64,000 bases of DNA from positions 682,001-746,000 of the forward strand of contig NW_026893639.1 in assembly GCF_032452875.1 (NCBI RefSeq), read 5' to 3'. Positions 26,041 through 37,976 of this stretch are shown one piece after another. The notes under the pieces are model-generated. The model saw only the letters and a program-made list of their open reading frames with translations. It ran no database searches and had not been told where the DNA came from. Every line of letters begins with the position of its first letter. Position 1 is the first letter of the stretch. The stretch is from Bos javanicus. Taxonomy: Eukaryota; Chordata; Mammalia; Artiodactyla; Bovidae. The translations under genes were made by a program, and so were the position numbers.

Positions 26041-28045
26041 CATGATCAGTGTATGATAGCAAACATGATCAGCGCATGATCTGTCACATGATCAGCGCCA
26101 TTAAGTCACGAGATCACTATATGATAGTCATGTGATCAGTCCATGCTCAGTCACGGTATCAGTGCATGATCAGCCACGTGATCAGTGCATGATAGCCACG
26201 TGATCAGTGCATGATAGCCACGTGATCAGTGCATGATCAGCCACGTGATCAGTGCATGATAGCCACGTGATCAGTGCATGATCAGTCACGTGATCAGTGC
26301 ATGATCAGGCACGTGATCAGTGCATGATCAGCCACGTGATCAGTGCATGATAGCCACGTGATCAGTGCATGATCAGTCACTGATGGGTGTATGATCAGTC
26401 ACGTGACCAGTACATGGTAGCTACATGATCATTGCATGATCAGCCACGTGATAGTGCATGATAGCCACGTGATCAGTGCATGATCAGTCACGTGATCAGT
26501 GCATGATCAGTCACGTGACCAGTACATGGTAGCTACGTGATCAGTGCATGATCAGCCACGTGATCAGTGCATGATAGCCACGTGATCAGTGCATGATCAG
26601 CCACGTGATCAGTGCATGATCAGTCACGTGATCAGTGCATGATCAGCCACGTGATCAGTGCATGATCAGTCACGTGATCAGTGCATGGTAGCTACGTGAT
26701 CAGTGCATGATCAGCCACGTGATCAGTGCATGATCAGCCACGTGATCAGTGCATGATCAGTTACGTGATCAGTGCATGATCAGCCACGTGATCAGTGCAT
26801 GATCAGCCACGTGATCAGTGCATGATCAGCCACGTGATCAGTGCATGATCAGCCACGTGATCAGTGCATGATCAATTACGTGATCAGTGAATGTTCAGCC
26901 ACGTGATCAGTGCATGATCAGCCACGTGAGCAGTGCATGACAGCCAAGTGATCAGTGCATGATCAGTTTCGGGAGCATAGTATGATCAGCCACTTGATCA
27001 GTGCATGATAGCCACGTGATCACTGCATGATCTGTCACATGATCAGTGTATGATCATCCACGTGATCAGTGCATGATCAGTCTCGTGATCAGTGTATGAT
27101 CAACCACGTGATCAGTGCACGATAGCCAGGTAATGAGTGCATGATAGCCAGATGATCAGTGCTTTATCAGTCACGTGATCAGTGCATGACCAGGCACGTG
27201 TTCAGTGCATGACCAGGCACGTGTTCAGTGTATGATCAGCCAAGTAATCAGTGCATGATAGCCAAATGATCGGTGCATGATCAGCCACGTGATCAGTGCA
27301 TGATCAATTACGTGATCAGTGTATGATCAGTCATGTTACCAGTACATGGTAGCTACGTGATCATTGCATGATTAGCCACGTGATCAGTGCATGATAGCCA
27401 CGTGATCAGTGCATGATCAGTCACGTGATCAGTACATGATCAGTCACGTGAACAGTGCATGATCATTTACGTGACCTGTGCATGATCAGTCACGTGACCA
27501 GTATACGGTAGTTGCGTGACATTGCATGACGAGCCACGTGAGCAGTGCATGATAGCCACGTGATGTGTGCATGATCAGTTACGTGAGCAGAGTATGATCA
27601 CCAACGTGATCAGTGCATGAGTGCCACGTGATCACTGCATGATCAGTTACGTGAGCAGTGTATGATCAGCCACGTGATAAGTGCATGATCAGCCACGTGA
27701 GCAGTGCATGATAGCCACGTGATCAGTGCATGATCAATCACGTGATCAGTGCATGATCAGTCACGTGATACGTGTGTTATCAGCCACATGATCAGTGCAT
27801 GATATCCACGTGATCATTGCATGATTAGCCACGTGATCAGTGCATGATCAATTACATGATCAGTGCATGATCAGTTACGTGAGCAGTGTATGATCAGCCA
27901 CGTGATCAGTGCATTGTCAGACACGTGAACAGAGTATGATTAACCACGTGATCAGTGCATGATATCCAAGTGATCAGTGCTTGATCAATCACGTGATCAG
28001 TGTATGATCAGCCAGGTGAACAGTGCATGCTCAGTCACGTGATCA
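26041..28045 (+). repeat. Transition array: near-consensus to diverse monomers
   Basis: Up to about 26880 the monomers are near-consensus, as in the left half. From about 26885 nearly every monomer carries a substitution (GTGAATGTTCAGCC, GTTTCGGGAGCATAG, CCAGGTAATGAG, GATGATCAGTGCTTTATC, CCAAATGATCGG). The diverse state then continues to the end of the window. This is the most abrupt change of texture in the sequence. No block or foreign insert sits at the change point. Confidence 0.88.
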
Positions 28046-28288
28046 GGGCCTGTTGAGCTGCGTGATTACTGTCTGCTCATCTGCTTGACAATTGCCAGCT
28101 GAGCTGCATGATTCCTGCCTGTCATCTGCTTGACAATTGCCAGCTGTGCTGTGTAATTCCTGCCTGCTCAGCTGCTTGATTATTGCCAGCTGAGCAGCAT
28201 GATTCCTCACAGCTGAGTTCCATTATTATTGCCTGCTGACTGTTTGATTCATGCCTACTCAGCTCTTTGTTTATTGCCTCCAGAGGCA
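28046..28288 (+). repeat. Divergent block B8 (CCATTATTATTG variant)
   Basis: The first B block with CCATTATTATTGCC and TTCATGCC, diagnostic of all seven B blocks in the 5.08-kb array. It is followed by the array-specific flank CATGCTCAGCGCATTATC and CACATGGTCAG. Confidence 0.93.
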
Positions 28289-31200
28289 CATGATCAGTGT
28301 ATGATAGCAAACATGCTCAGCGCATTATCAGTCACATGGTCAGTGCCATTAAGTCACGTGATCACTAGGTGATAGTCAGGTGATCAGTCCATGCTCAGTC
28401 ACGGTATCAGTGCATGAACAGCCACGTGATCAGTGCATGATAGCCACGTAATTATTGCATGATAGCCACGTGATCAGTGCATGATCAGCCAGGTGATCAG
28501 TGAATGATTGCTACGTGATCAGTTCATGATTAGTCACGTGATCTGTGCATGACCAGGCAGGTGATCAGTGTATGATCAGCCACGTGAACAGTGCATGATA
28601 GCCACGTGATCAGTGCATGATCAGTCACCTGATGGTGTATGATCAGTCACGTGACCGGTACATGGTAGCTACATGATCATTGCATGATCAGCCACGTGAG
28701 AAGTGCATGATAGCCACGTGATCAGTGCATGATCAGTGACGTGATCAGTGCATGATCAGTCATGTAATCTGTGCATGACCAGGCACGTGATCAGTGTATG
28801 ACCAGCCATGTGATCAGTGCATGATAGCCACGTGATCAGTGCATGATAAGTCACGTGATCAGTGCATGATCAGTCAAGTGATCAGTGCATGATCAGCCAC
28901 ATGATAAGTGCATGATCAATTACGTCATCAGTGCATGATCAGTCAAGTGACCAGTACATGGTAGCTGCGTGATCAGTGTATGACCAGCCAAGTGATCAGT
29001 GTATGATAGCCACGTGATCAGTGCATGATCAGTCACGTGATCAGTGCATGATCAGTCACCTGATGGGTGTATGATCAGTCACGTGACCGGTACATGGCAG
29101 CTACACGATCATTGCATGATCAGCCACGTGAGAAGTGCATGATAGCCACGTGATCAGTGCATGATCAGTGACGTGATCAGTGCATGATCAGTCATGTAAT
29201 CTGTGCATGATCAGGCACGTGATCAGTGTATGACCAGCCATGTGATCAGTGCATGATAGCCACGTGATCAGTGCATGATAAGTCACGTGATCAGTGCATG
29301 ATCAGTCAAGTGATCAGTGCATGATCAGCCACATGATCAGTGCATGATCAATTACGTCATCAGTGCATGATCAGTCAAGTGACCAGTACATGGTAGCTGC
29401 GTGATCAGTGTATGACCAGCCAAGTGATCAGTGTATGATAGCCACGTGATCAGTGCATGATCAGTCACGTGATCAGTGCATGATCAGTCACGTGATCAGT
29501 GCATGATCAGCCACATGATCAGTGCATGATCAGTCACGTGACCAGCACATGGTAGCTGCATGATCATTTCATGATCAGCCACGTTAGCAGTGCATGATTG
29601 CCACGTGATCAGTGCTTGATCAGCCACGTGATCAGTGCATGATCAATTACGTGATCAGTGCAAGATCAGTCACGTGACCAGTACATGGTAGCTACGTGAT
29701 CATTGCATGATCAGCCACGTGATCAGTGCATGATAGCCACGTGATCCGTGCATGATAGCCACGTGATCAGTGCATGATCAGTCACGTGATACGTGTGTGA
29801 TCAGCCACGTGATCCGTGCATGATATCCACGTGATCAGTGAATGATATCCACGTGATCAGTGCATGATAACCACGTGATCAGTGCATGATCAGTCACGTG
29901 ATACGTGTGATCAGCCACGTGATCAGTGCATGATGAGTGAGGTGATCAGTGCAGGATTAATTACGTGATCAGTGCATGATCAGTCACGTGACCAGTACAT
30001 GGTTGCTACGTGATCATTGCATGATCAGCCACGTGAGCAGTGCATGATAGCCACGTGAACAGTGCATGTTCAGGCACGTGATCAGTGCATGATATCCACG
30101 TGATCAGTGCATGATCAGTTACGTGAACAGTGTATGATCAGCCACGTGAGCAGTGCATGGTCAGACACGTGAACAGTGTATGATCAAACACGTGATCAGT
30201 GCATGACAACCACGTGATCAGTGCATGATAGCCACGTGATCAGTGCATGATCAGTCAAGTGATCAGTGCGAGAACAGTCACGCAATCAGTGCATGATCAG
30301 TCAGGTGAGCAGTACATGGTTGCTACATGATCATTGCATGATCACCCACGTGAGGAGAGCATGATAGCCACGTGATCAGTGCATGATCAGTCACGTGATC
30401 AGTGTATGATCAATTACGTGATCAGTGCATGATCACTCCCGTGACCAGTACATGGTAGCTACGTGATCACTGCAGGATCAGCCACGTGAGCAGTGCATGA
30501 TAGTCGCGTGATCACTGCATGATCTCTCACATGATCAGTGTATGTTTATCCACGTGATCAGTGCATGGGCAGTCAGGTGATCAGTGCATGATACAGACGT
30601 GATCAGTGCAAGATCAGTCTCGTGATCAGTGTATGATCAACCACGTGATCAGTGCACGATAGCCAGGTAATGAGTGCGCGATAGCCAATTGATCAGTGCA
30701 TTATCAGTCATGTGATCAGTCTATGATCAGCCAAGTAATCAGTGCATGATTGCCAACTCATCAGTGCATGATCAGTCACGTGATCAGTGCATGGTCAGTC
30801 ACGTGATCAGTGCATGATCAGTCACGTGATCAGTGTACGATCATTCAGGTGATCAGTGCATGTTGAGTCATGTAATCAATGCATGATAGCGCCGTGATCA
30901 GTGCATGATCAGTCCCGTGATAAGTGTATGATCAGCCAAGTGATCAGTGCAAGATAGCCACGTGATCAGTGCATGATGAGTCTCGTGAAGAGTGCATGAT
31001 CAGTCACGTGATCAGTGTATGATCAGCCACTTTATCAGTGCATGATCAATTACGTGATCAGTGCATGATCAGTCATGTGACCAGTACATGGTAGCTATGT
31101 GAACATTGTATGATCAGCCACGTAAGCAGTGCATGATAGACACGTGATCAGTGCATGATCAATTACGTTACCATTGCATGATCAGTCACGTGACCAGTAC

Positions 31201-31854
31201 ATGTAAGCTACGTGATCATTGCAGGATCAGCCACGTGAGCACTGCATGATAGACACGTGATCAGTGCCTGATCAGCTACGTGAGCAGTGTATGATCAGCC
31301 ACGAGATCAGTGCATGATCAATCACGTGATCAGTGCATGATCAGTCACGTGAACAGTGCATGATAAGTCACCTGACCAGTGCAGGATCAATTACGTGATC
31401 AGTGCATGATCAGTCACGTGACCAGTACATGGTTGCAACGCGATCATTGCATGATCAGCCACGTGAGAAGAGCATGATAGCCACGTGATCAGTGCATGAT
31501 CAGTCACGTGATCAGTACATGATCAGTCACGTGAACAGTGCATGATCATTTACGTGATCTGTGCATGATCAGTCACGTGACCAGTATACGGTAGTTGCGT
31601 GATCATTGCATGACGAGCCACGTGAGCAGTGCATGATAGCCACGTGATGTGTGCATGATCAGTTACGTGAGCAGAGTATGATCAGCCACGTATTCAGTGC
31701 ATGTTAGCCACGTGATCAGTGCATGATCAGTTACGTGAACAGTGTATGATCAGCCACGTGATCAATGCATGATATCCAAGTGATCAGTGCATGATCAATC
31801 ACGTGATCAGTGTATGATCAAACACGTGAACAGTGCATGCTCAGTCACGTGATC

Positions 31855-32094
31855 GGGGCCTGCTGAGCTGCATGATTACTGTCTGCTCATCTGCTTGAAT
31901 ATTGCCAGCTGAGCTGCACGATTCCTGCCTGTCATCTGCTTGACAATTGCCAGCTGTGCTGCGTAATTCCTGCCTGCTCATCTACTTGATTATTGCCAGC
32001 TGAGCAGCATGATTTCTCAGAGCTGAGTTCCATGATTATAGCCTGCTGACTGATTCCTGCCTACTCAGCTCTTTGTTCATTGCCTCCAGATGCA
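31855..32094 (+). repeat. Divergent block A3
   Basis: A 240-bp A block preceded by GATCGGGGCC and with GAGCTGCATGATTACTG, both typical of the A blocks in the 5.08-kb array. It has GTGCTGCGTAATTCC, whereas A4-A8 have GTGCTGTGTAATTCC. The flank reads GTGTGTGACACC. It lies 796 bp upstream of the next B block. Confidence 0.93.
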
Positions 32095-32650
32095 CATGAT
32101 CAGTGTGTGACACCAAACATGATCAGCACATGATCAGTCACATGATGAATGCATGATAAGCCAGGTGATCAGTGCATGATCAATTACGTGAACAGTGCAT
32201 GATAAGTCATGTGACCAGTACATGGCAGCTGCCTGATCACTGCATGATCAGCCACGTGAGCAGTGCATGATTGCCACGTGATCAGTGCATGATCAGTCAC
32301 GTGATCAGTGCATGATCAGTCACGTGTTCAGTGCATGATCAGCCACGTGATCAGTGCATGATCAATTACGTGATCAGTGCATGATCATTCACGGGACCAG
32401 TACATGGTAGCTACGTGATCATTGCATGATTAGCCACGTGATCAGTGCATGATCAATTACATGATCAGTGCATGATCAGTTACGTGAGCAGTGTATGATC
32501 GGCCACGTGATCAGTGCATTGTCAGACACGTGAACAGAGTATGATTAGCCACGTGATCAGTGCATGATATCCAAGTGATCAGTGCTTGATCAATCACGTG
32601 ATCAGTGTATGATCAGCCAGGTGAACAGTGCATGCTCAGTCACGTGATCA

Positions 32651-32893
32651 GGGCCTGTTGAGCTGCGTGATTACTGTCTGCTCATCTGCTTGACAATTGC
32701 CAGCTGAGCTGCATGATTCCTGCCTGTCATCTGCTTGACAATTGCCAGCTGTGCTGTGTAATTCCTGCCTGCTCAGCTGCTTGATTATTGCCAGCTGAGC
32801 AGCATGATTCCTCACAGCTGAGTTCCATTATTATTGCCTGCTGACTGTTTGATTCATGCCTACTCAGCTCTTTGTTTATTGCCTCCAGAGGCA
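32651..32893 (+). repeat. Divergent block B9
   Basis: A 243-bp B block of the CCATTATTATTG type, apparently identical to those at 28046, 37734 and 42816 over the block. It heads unit U2. Confidence 0.93.
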
Positions 32894-33225
32894 CATGATC
32901 AGTGTATGATAGCAAACATGCTCAGCGCATTATCAGTCACATGGTCAGTGCCATTAAGTCACGTGATCACTAGGTGATAGTCAGGTGATCAGTCCATGCT
33001 CAGTCACGGTATCAGTGCATGAACAGCCACGTGATCAGTGCATGATAGCCACGTAATTATTGCATGATAGCCACGTGATCAGTGCATGATCAGCCAGGTG
33101 ATCAGTGAATGATTGCTACGTGATCAGTTCATGATTAGTCACGTGATCTGTGCATGACCAGGCAGGTGATCAGTGTATGATCAGCCACGTGAACAGTGCA
33201 TGATAGCCACGTGATCAGTGCATGA

Positions 33226-34087
33226 TCAGTCACCTGATGGTGTATGATCAGTCACGTGACCGGTACATGGTAGCTACATGATCATTGCATGATCAGCCAC
33301 GTGAGAAGTGCATGATAGCCACGTGATCAGTGCATGATCAGTGACGTGATCAGTGCATGATCAGTCATGTAATCTGTGCATGACCAGGCACGTGATCAGT
33401 GTATGACCAGCCACGTGATCAGTGCATGATAGCCACGTGATCAGTGCATGATAAGTCACGTGATCAGTGCATGATCAGTCAAGTGATCAGTGCATGATCA
33501 GCCACATGATAAGTGCATGATCAATTACGTCATCAGTGCATGATCAGTCAAGTGACCAGTACATGGTAGCTGCGTGATCAGTGTATGACCAGCCAAGTGA
33601 TCAGTGTATGATAGCCACGTGATCAGTGCATGATCAGTCACGTGATCAGTGCATGATCAGTCACCTGATGGGTGTATGATCAGTCACGTGACCGGTACAT
33701 GGCAGCTACACGATCATTGCATGATCAGCCACGTGAGAAGTGCATGATAGCCACGTGATCAGTGCATGATCAGTGACGTGATCAGTGCATGATCAGTCAT
33801 GTAATCTGTGCATGATCAGGCACGTGATCAGTGTATGACCAGCCATGTGATCAGTGCATGATAGCCACGTGATCAGTGCATGATAAGTCACGTGATCAGT
33901 GCATGATCAGTCAAGTGATCAGTGCATGATCAGCCACATGATCAGTGCATGATCAATTACGTCATCAGTGCATGATCAGTCAAGTGACCAGTACATGGTA
34001 GCTGCGTGATCAGTGTATGACCAGCCAAGTGATCAGTGTATGATAGCCACGTGATCAGTGCATGATCAGTCACGTGATCAGTGCATG
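33226..34087 (+). repeat. Nested 431-bp tandem duplication inside the 5.08-kb unit
   Basis: The segment beginning TCAGTCACCTGATGG recurs exactly 431 bp later (33226 and 33657). The variant order is the same: GACCGGTACATGG, GAGAAGTGCATG, GTGACGTG, CATGTAATCTG, GATAAGTCACG, GTCAAGTG, TTACGTCATC, CCAAGTGATCAGTGTATG. The pair exists in every unit: 28621/29052, 38309/38740, 43391/43822, 48472/48903, 53393/53824 and 59217/59649. It therefore predates amplification of the unit. In U1-U4 the first member has GATGGTG where the second has GATGGGTG. Confidence 0.92.
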
Positions 34088-36936
34088 ATCAGTCACGTGA
34101 TCAGTGCATGATCAGCCACATGATCAGTGCATGATCAGTCACGTGACCAGCACATGGTAGCTGCATGATCATTTCATGATCAGCCACGTTAGCAGTGCAT
34201 GATAGCCACGTGATCAGTGCTTGATCAGCCACGTGATCAGTGCATGATCAATTACGTGATCAGTGCAAGATCAGTCACGTGACCAGTACATGGTAGCTAC
34301 GTGATCATTGCATGATCAGCCACGTGATCAGTGCATGATAGCCACGTGATCCGTGCATGATAGCCACGTGATCAGTGCATGATCAGTCACGTGATCGGTG
34401 TGTGATCAGCCACGTGATCCGTGCATGATATCCACGTGATCAGTGAATGATATCCACGTGATCAGTGCATGATAACCACGTGATCAGTGCATGATCAGTC
34501 ACGTGATACGTGTGATCAGCCACGTGATCAGTGCTTGATGAGTGAGGTGATCAGTGCAGGATTAATTACGTGATCAGTGCATGATCAGTCACGTGACCAG
34601 TCCATGGTTGCTACGTGATCATTGCATGATCAGCCACGTGAGCAGTGCATGATAGCCACGTGAACAGTGCATGTTCAGGCACGTGATCAGTGCATGATAT
34701 CCACGTGATCAGTGCATGATCAGTTACGTGAACAGTGTATGATCAGCCACGTGAGCAGTGCATGGTCAGACACGTGAACAGTGTATGATCAAACACGTGA
34801 TCAGTGCATGACAACCACGTGATCAGTGCATGATAGCCACGTGATCAGTGCATGATCAGTCAAGTGATCAGTGCGAGAACAGTCACGCAATCAGTGCATG
34901 ATCAGTCAGGTGAGCAGTACATGGTTGCTACATGATCATTGCATGATCACCCACGTGAGGAGAGCATGATAGCCACGTGATCAGTGCATGATCAGTCACG
35001 TGATCAGTACATGATCAGTCACGGGAACAGTGCACGATCATTTACGTGATCTGTGCATGATCAGTCCAGTGACCTGTATATGGTAGCTACGTGATCATTG
35101 CATGACCAGCCACGTGAGCAGTGCATGATAGCCACGTGATGTGTGCATGATCAGTCACGTGAACAGTGCATGATCAGCCACGTGATCAGTGCATGACCAG
35201 TCACGTGATTAGTGCATGATCAGCCACGTGATCAGTGCATGATCAATTATGTGATCAGTGCATGATAGTCACGTGACCAGTACAGGGTAGCTACGTGATC
35301 ATTGCATGATCAGCCATGTGAACCGTGCATGATAGCAACAAGATCAGTGCATGATCAGTCACGTGATCAGTGTATGATCAATTACGTGATCAGTGCATGA
35401 TCACTCCCGTGACCAGTACATGGTAGCTACGTGATCATTGCAGGATCAGCCACGTGAGCAGTGCATGATAGTCGCGTGATCACTGCATGATCTGTCACAT
35501 GATCAGTGTATGTTTATCCACGTGATCAGTGCATGGGCAGTCAGGTGATCAGTGCATGATACAGACGTGATCAGTGCAAGATCAGTCTCGTGATCAGTGT
35601 ATGATCAACCACGTGATCAGTGCACGATAGCCAGGTAATGAGTGCACGATAGCCAATTGATCAGTGCATTATCAGTCATGTGATCAGTCTATGATCAGCC
35701 AAGTAATCAGTGCATGATTGCCAACTCATCAGTGCATGATCAGTCACGTGATCAGTGCATGGTCAGTCACGTGATCAGTGCATGATCAGTCACGTGATCA
35801 GTGTACGATCATCCAGGTGATCAGTGCATGTTGAGTCATGTAATCAATGCATGATAGCGCCGTGATGAGTGCATGATCAGTCCCGTGATAAGTGTATGAT
35901 CAGCCAAGTGATCAGTGCAAGATAGCCACGTGATCAGTGCATGATGAGTCTCGTGAAGAGTGCATGATCAGTCACGTGATCAGTGTATGATCAGCCACTT
36001 TATCAGTGCATGATCAATTACGTGATCAGTGCATGATCAGTCATGTGAAAAGTACATGGTAGCTATGTGAACATTGTATGATCAGCCACGTAAGCAGTGC
36101 ATGATAGACACGTGATCAGTGCATGATCAATTACGTTACCATTGCATGATCAGTCACGTGACCAGTACATGTAAGCTACGTGATCATTGCAGGATCAGCC
36201 ACGTGAGCACTGCATGATAGACACGTGATCAGTGCCTGATCAGCTACGTGAGCAGTGTATGATCAGCCACGTGATCAGTGCATGATCAGACACGTGAACA
36301 GTGTATGATCAGCCACGTTATCAGTGCATGATAGCCACGAGATCAGTGCATGATCAATCACGTGATCAGTGCATGATCAGTCACGTGAACAGTGCATGAT
36401 AAGTCACCTGACCAGTGCAGGATCAATTACGTGATCAGTGCATGATCAGTCACGTGACCAGTACATGGTTGCAACGCGATCATTGCATGATCAGCCACGT
36501 GAGCAGAGCATGATAGCCACGTGATCAGTGCATGATCAGTCACGTGATCAGTACATGATCAGTCACGTGAACAGTGCATGATCATTTACGTGATCTGTGC
36601 ATGATCAGTCACGTGACCAGTATACGGTAGTTGCGTGATCATTGCATGACGAGCCACGTGAGCAGTGCATGATAGCCACGTGATGTGTGCATGATCAGTT
36701 ACGTGAGCAGAGTATGATCAGCCACGTGATCAGTGCATGAGTGCCACGTGATCACTGCATGATCAGTTACGTGAGCAGTGTATGATCAGCCACGTGATAA
36801 GTGCATGGTCAGACACGTGAACAGTGTATGATCAGCCACGTGATCAATGCATGATATCCAAGTGATCAGTGCATGATCAATCACGTGATCAGTGTATGAT
36901 CAAACACGTGAACAGTGCATGCTCAGTCACGTGATC

Positions 36937-37176
36937 GGGGCCTGCTGAGCTGCATGATTACTGTCTGCTCATCTGCTTGAATATTGCCAGCTGAGCTGCA
37001 CGATTCCTGCCTGTCATCTGCTTGACAATTGCCAGCTGTGCTGTGTAATTCCTGCCTGCTCATCTACTTGATTATTGCCAGCTGAGCAGCATGATTTCTC
37101 AGAGCTGAGTTCCATGATTATAGCCTGCTGACTGATTCCTGCCTACTCAGCTCTTTGTTCATTGCCTCCAGATGCA
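36937..37176 (+). repeat. Divergent block A4
   Basis: A 240-bp A block of U2 (GAATATTGCC, TCTACTTG, CAGAGCTGAG, AGATGCAC). The flank is GTGTGTGACACC then CATGACCAGCAC, a change shared with the A flanks at 42020 and 47101 but not 31855, 52022 or 57846. Confidence 0.93.
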
Positions 37177-37733
37177 CATGATCAGTGTGTGACACCAAAC
37201 ATGACCAGCACATGATCAGTCACATGATGAATGCATGATAAGCCACGTGATCAGTGCATGATCAATTACGTGAACAGTGCATGATCAGTCATGTGACCAG
37301 TACATGGCAGCTGCCTGATCACTGCATGATCAGCCACGTGAGCAGTGCATGATCAGTCACGTGATCAGTGCATGATCAGTCACGTGATCAGTGCATGATC
37401 AGTCACGTGTTCAGTGCATGATCAGCCACGTGATCAGTGCATGATCAATTACGTGATCAGTGCATGATCTTTCACGGGACCAGTACATGGTAGCTACGTG
37501 ATCATTGCATGATTAGCCACGTGATCAGTGCATGATCAATTACATGATCAGTGCATGATCAGTTACGTGAGCAGTGTATGATTAGCCACGTGATCAGTGC
37601 ATTGTCAGACACGTGAACAGAGTATGATTAGCCACGTGATCAGTGCATGATATCCAAGTGATCAGTGCTTGATCAATCACGTGATCAGTGTATGATCAGC
37701 CAGGTGAACAGTGCATGCTCAGTCACGTGATCA

Positions 37734-37976
37734 GGGCCTGTTGAGCTGCGTGATTACTGTCTGCTCATCTGCTTGACAATTGCCAGCTGAGCTGCATGAT
37801 TCCTGCCTGTCATCTGCTTGACAATTGCCAGCTGTGCTGTGTAATTCCTGCCTGCTCAGCTGCTTGATTATTGCCAGCTGAGCAGCATGATTCCTCACAG
37901 CTGAGTTCCATTATTATTGCCTGCTGACTGTTTGATTCATGCCTACTCAGCTCTTTGTTTATTGCCTCCAGAGGCA
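37734..37976 (+). repeat. Divergent block B10
   Basis: A 243-bp B block of the CCATTATTATTG type at the start of U3, apparently identical to those of U2 and U4. Confidence 0.93.

Larger units (their letters stand above)
28046..32650 (+). repeat. 5.08-kb higher-order repeat, unit U1 (4,605 bp, deleted form)
   Basis: B block (28046-28288), array, A block (31855-32094), array. It follows U2 variant by variant but is about 478 bp shorter. Relative to U2 it lacks about 370 bp near 30385 (the GGGAACAGTGCACG to GCAACAAGATC part), about 69 bp near 31305 (three monomers) and about 46 bp near 31690 (two monomers). At the last site it reads CACGTATTCAGTG, a junction form also found in U5 and U6 but not in U2-U4. 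Confidence 0.9.
32651..37733 (+). repeat. 5.08-kb higher-order repeat, unit U2 (5,083 bp, reference form)
   Basis: A complete unit: B block, 4,286 bp from B start to A start, then A block and array for 797 bp. Roughly 200 monomers, most with distinctive variants, recur in the same order in U3 and U4. Inside is a 431-bp tandem duplication (33226-34087). Useful unit markers are CACCTGATGG, GTGATCCGTGCATG, GCGAGAACAGTCACGC, GGAGAGCATG, GATAGTCGCG, GTGTATGTTTATCC and GTCTCGTGAAGAG. Confidence 0.93.
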
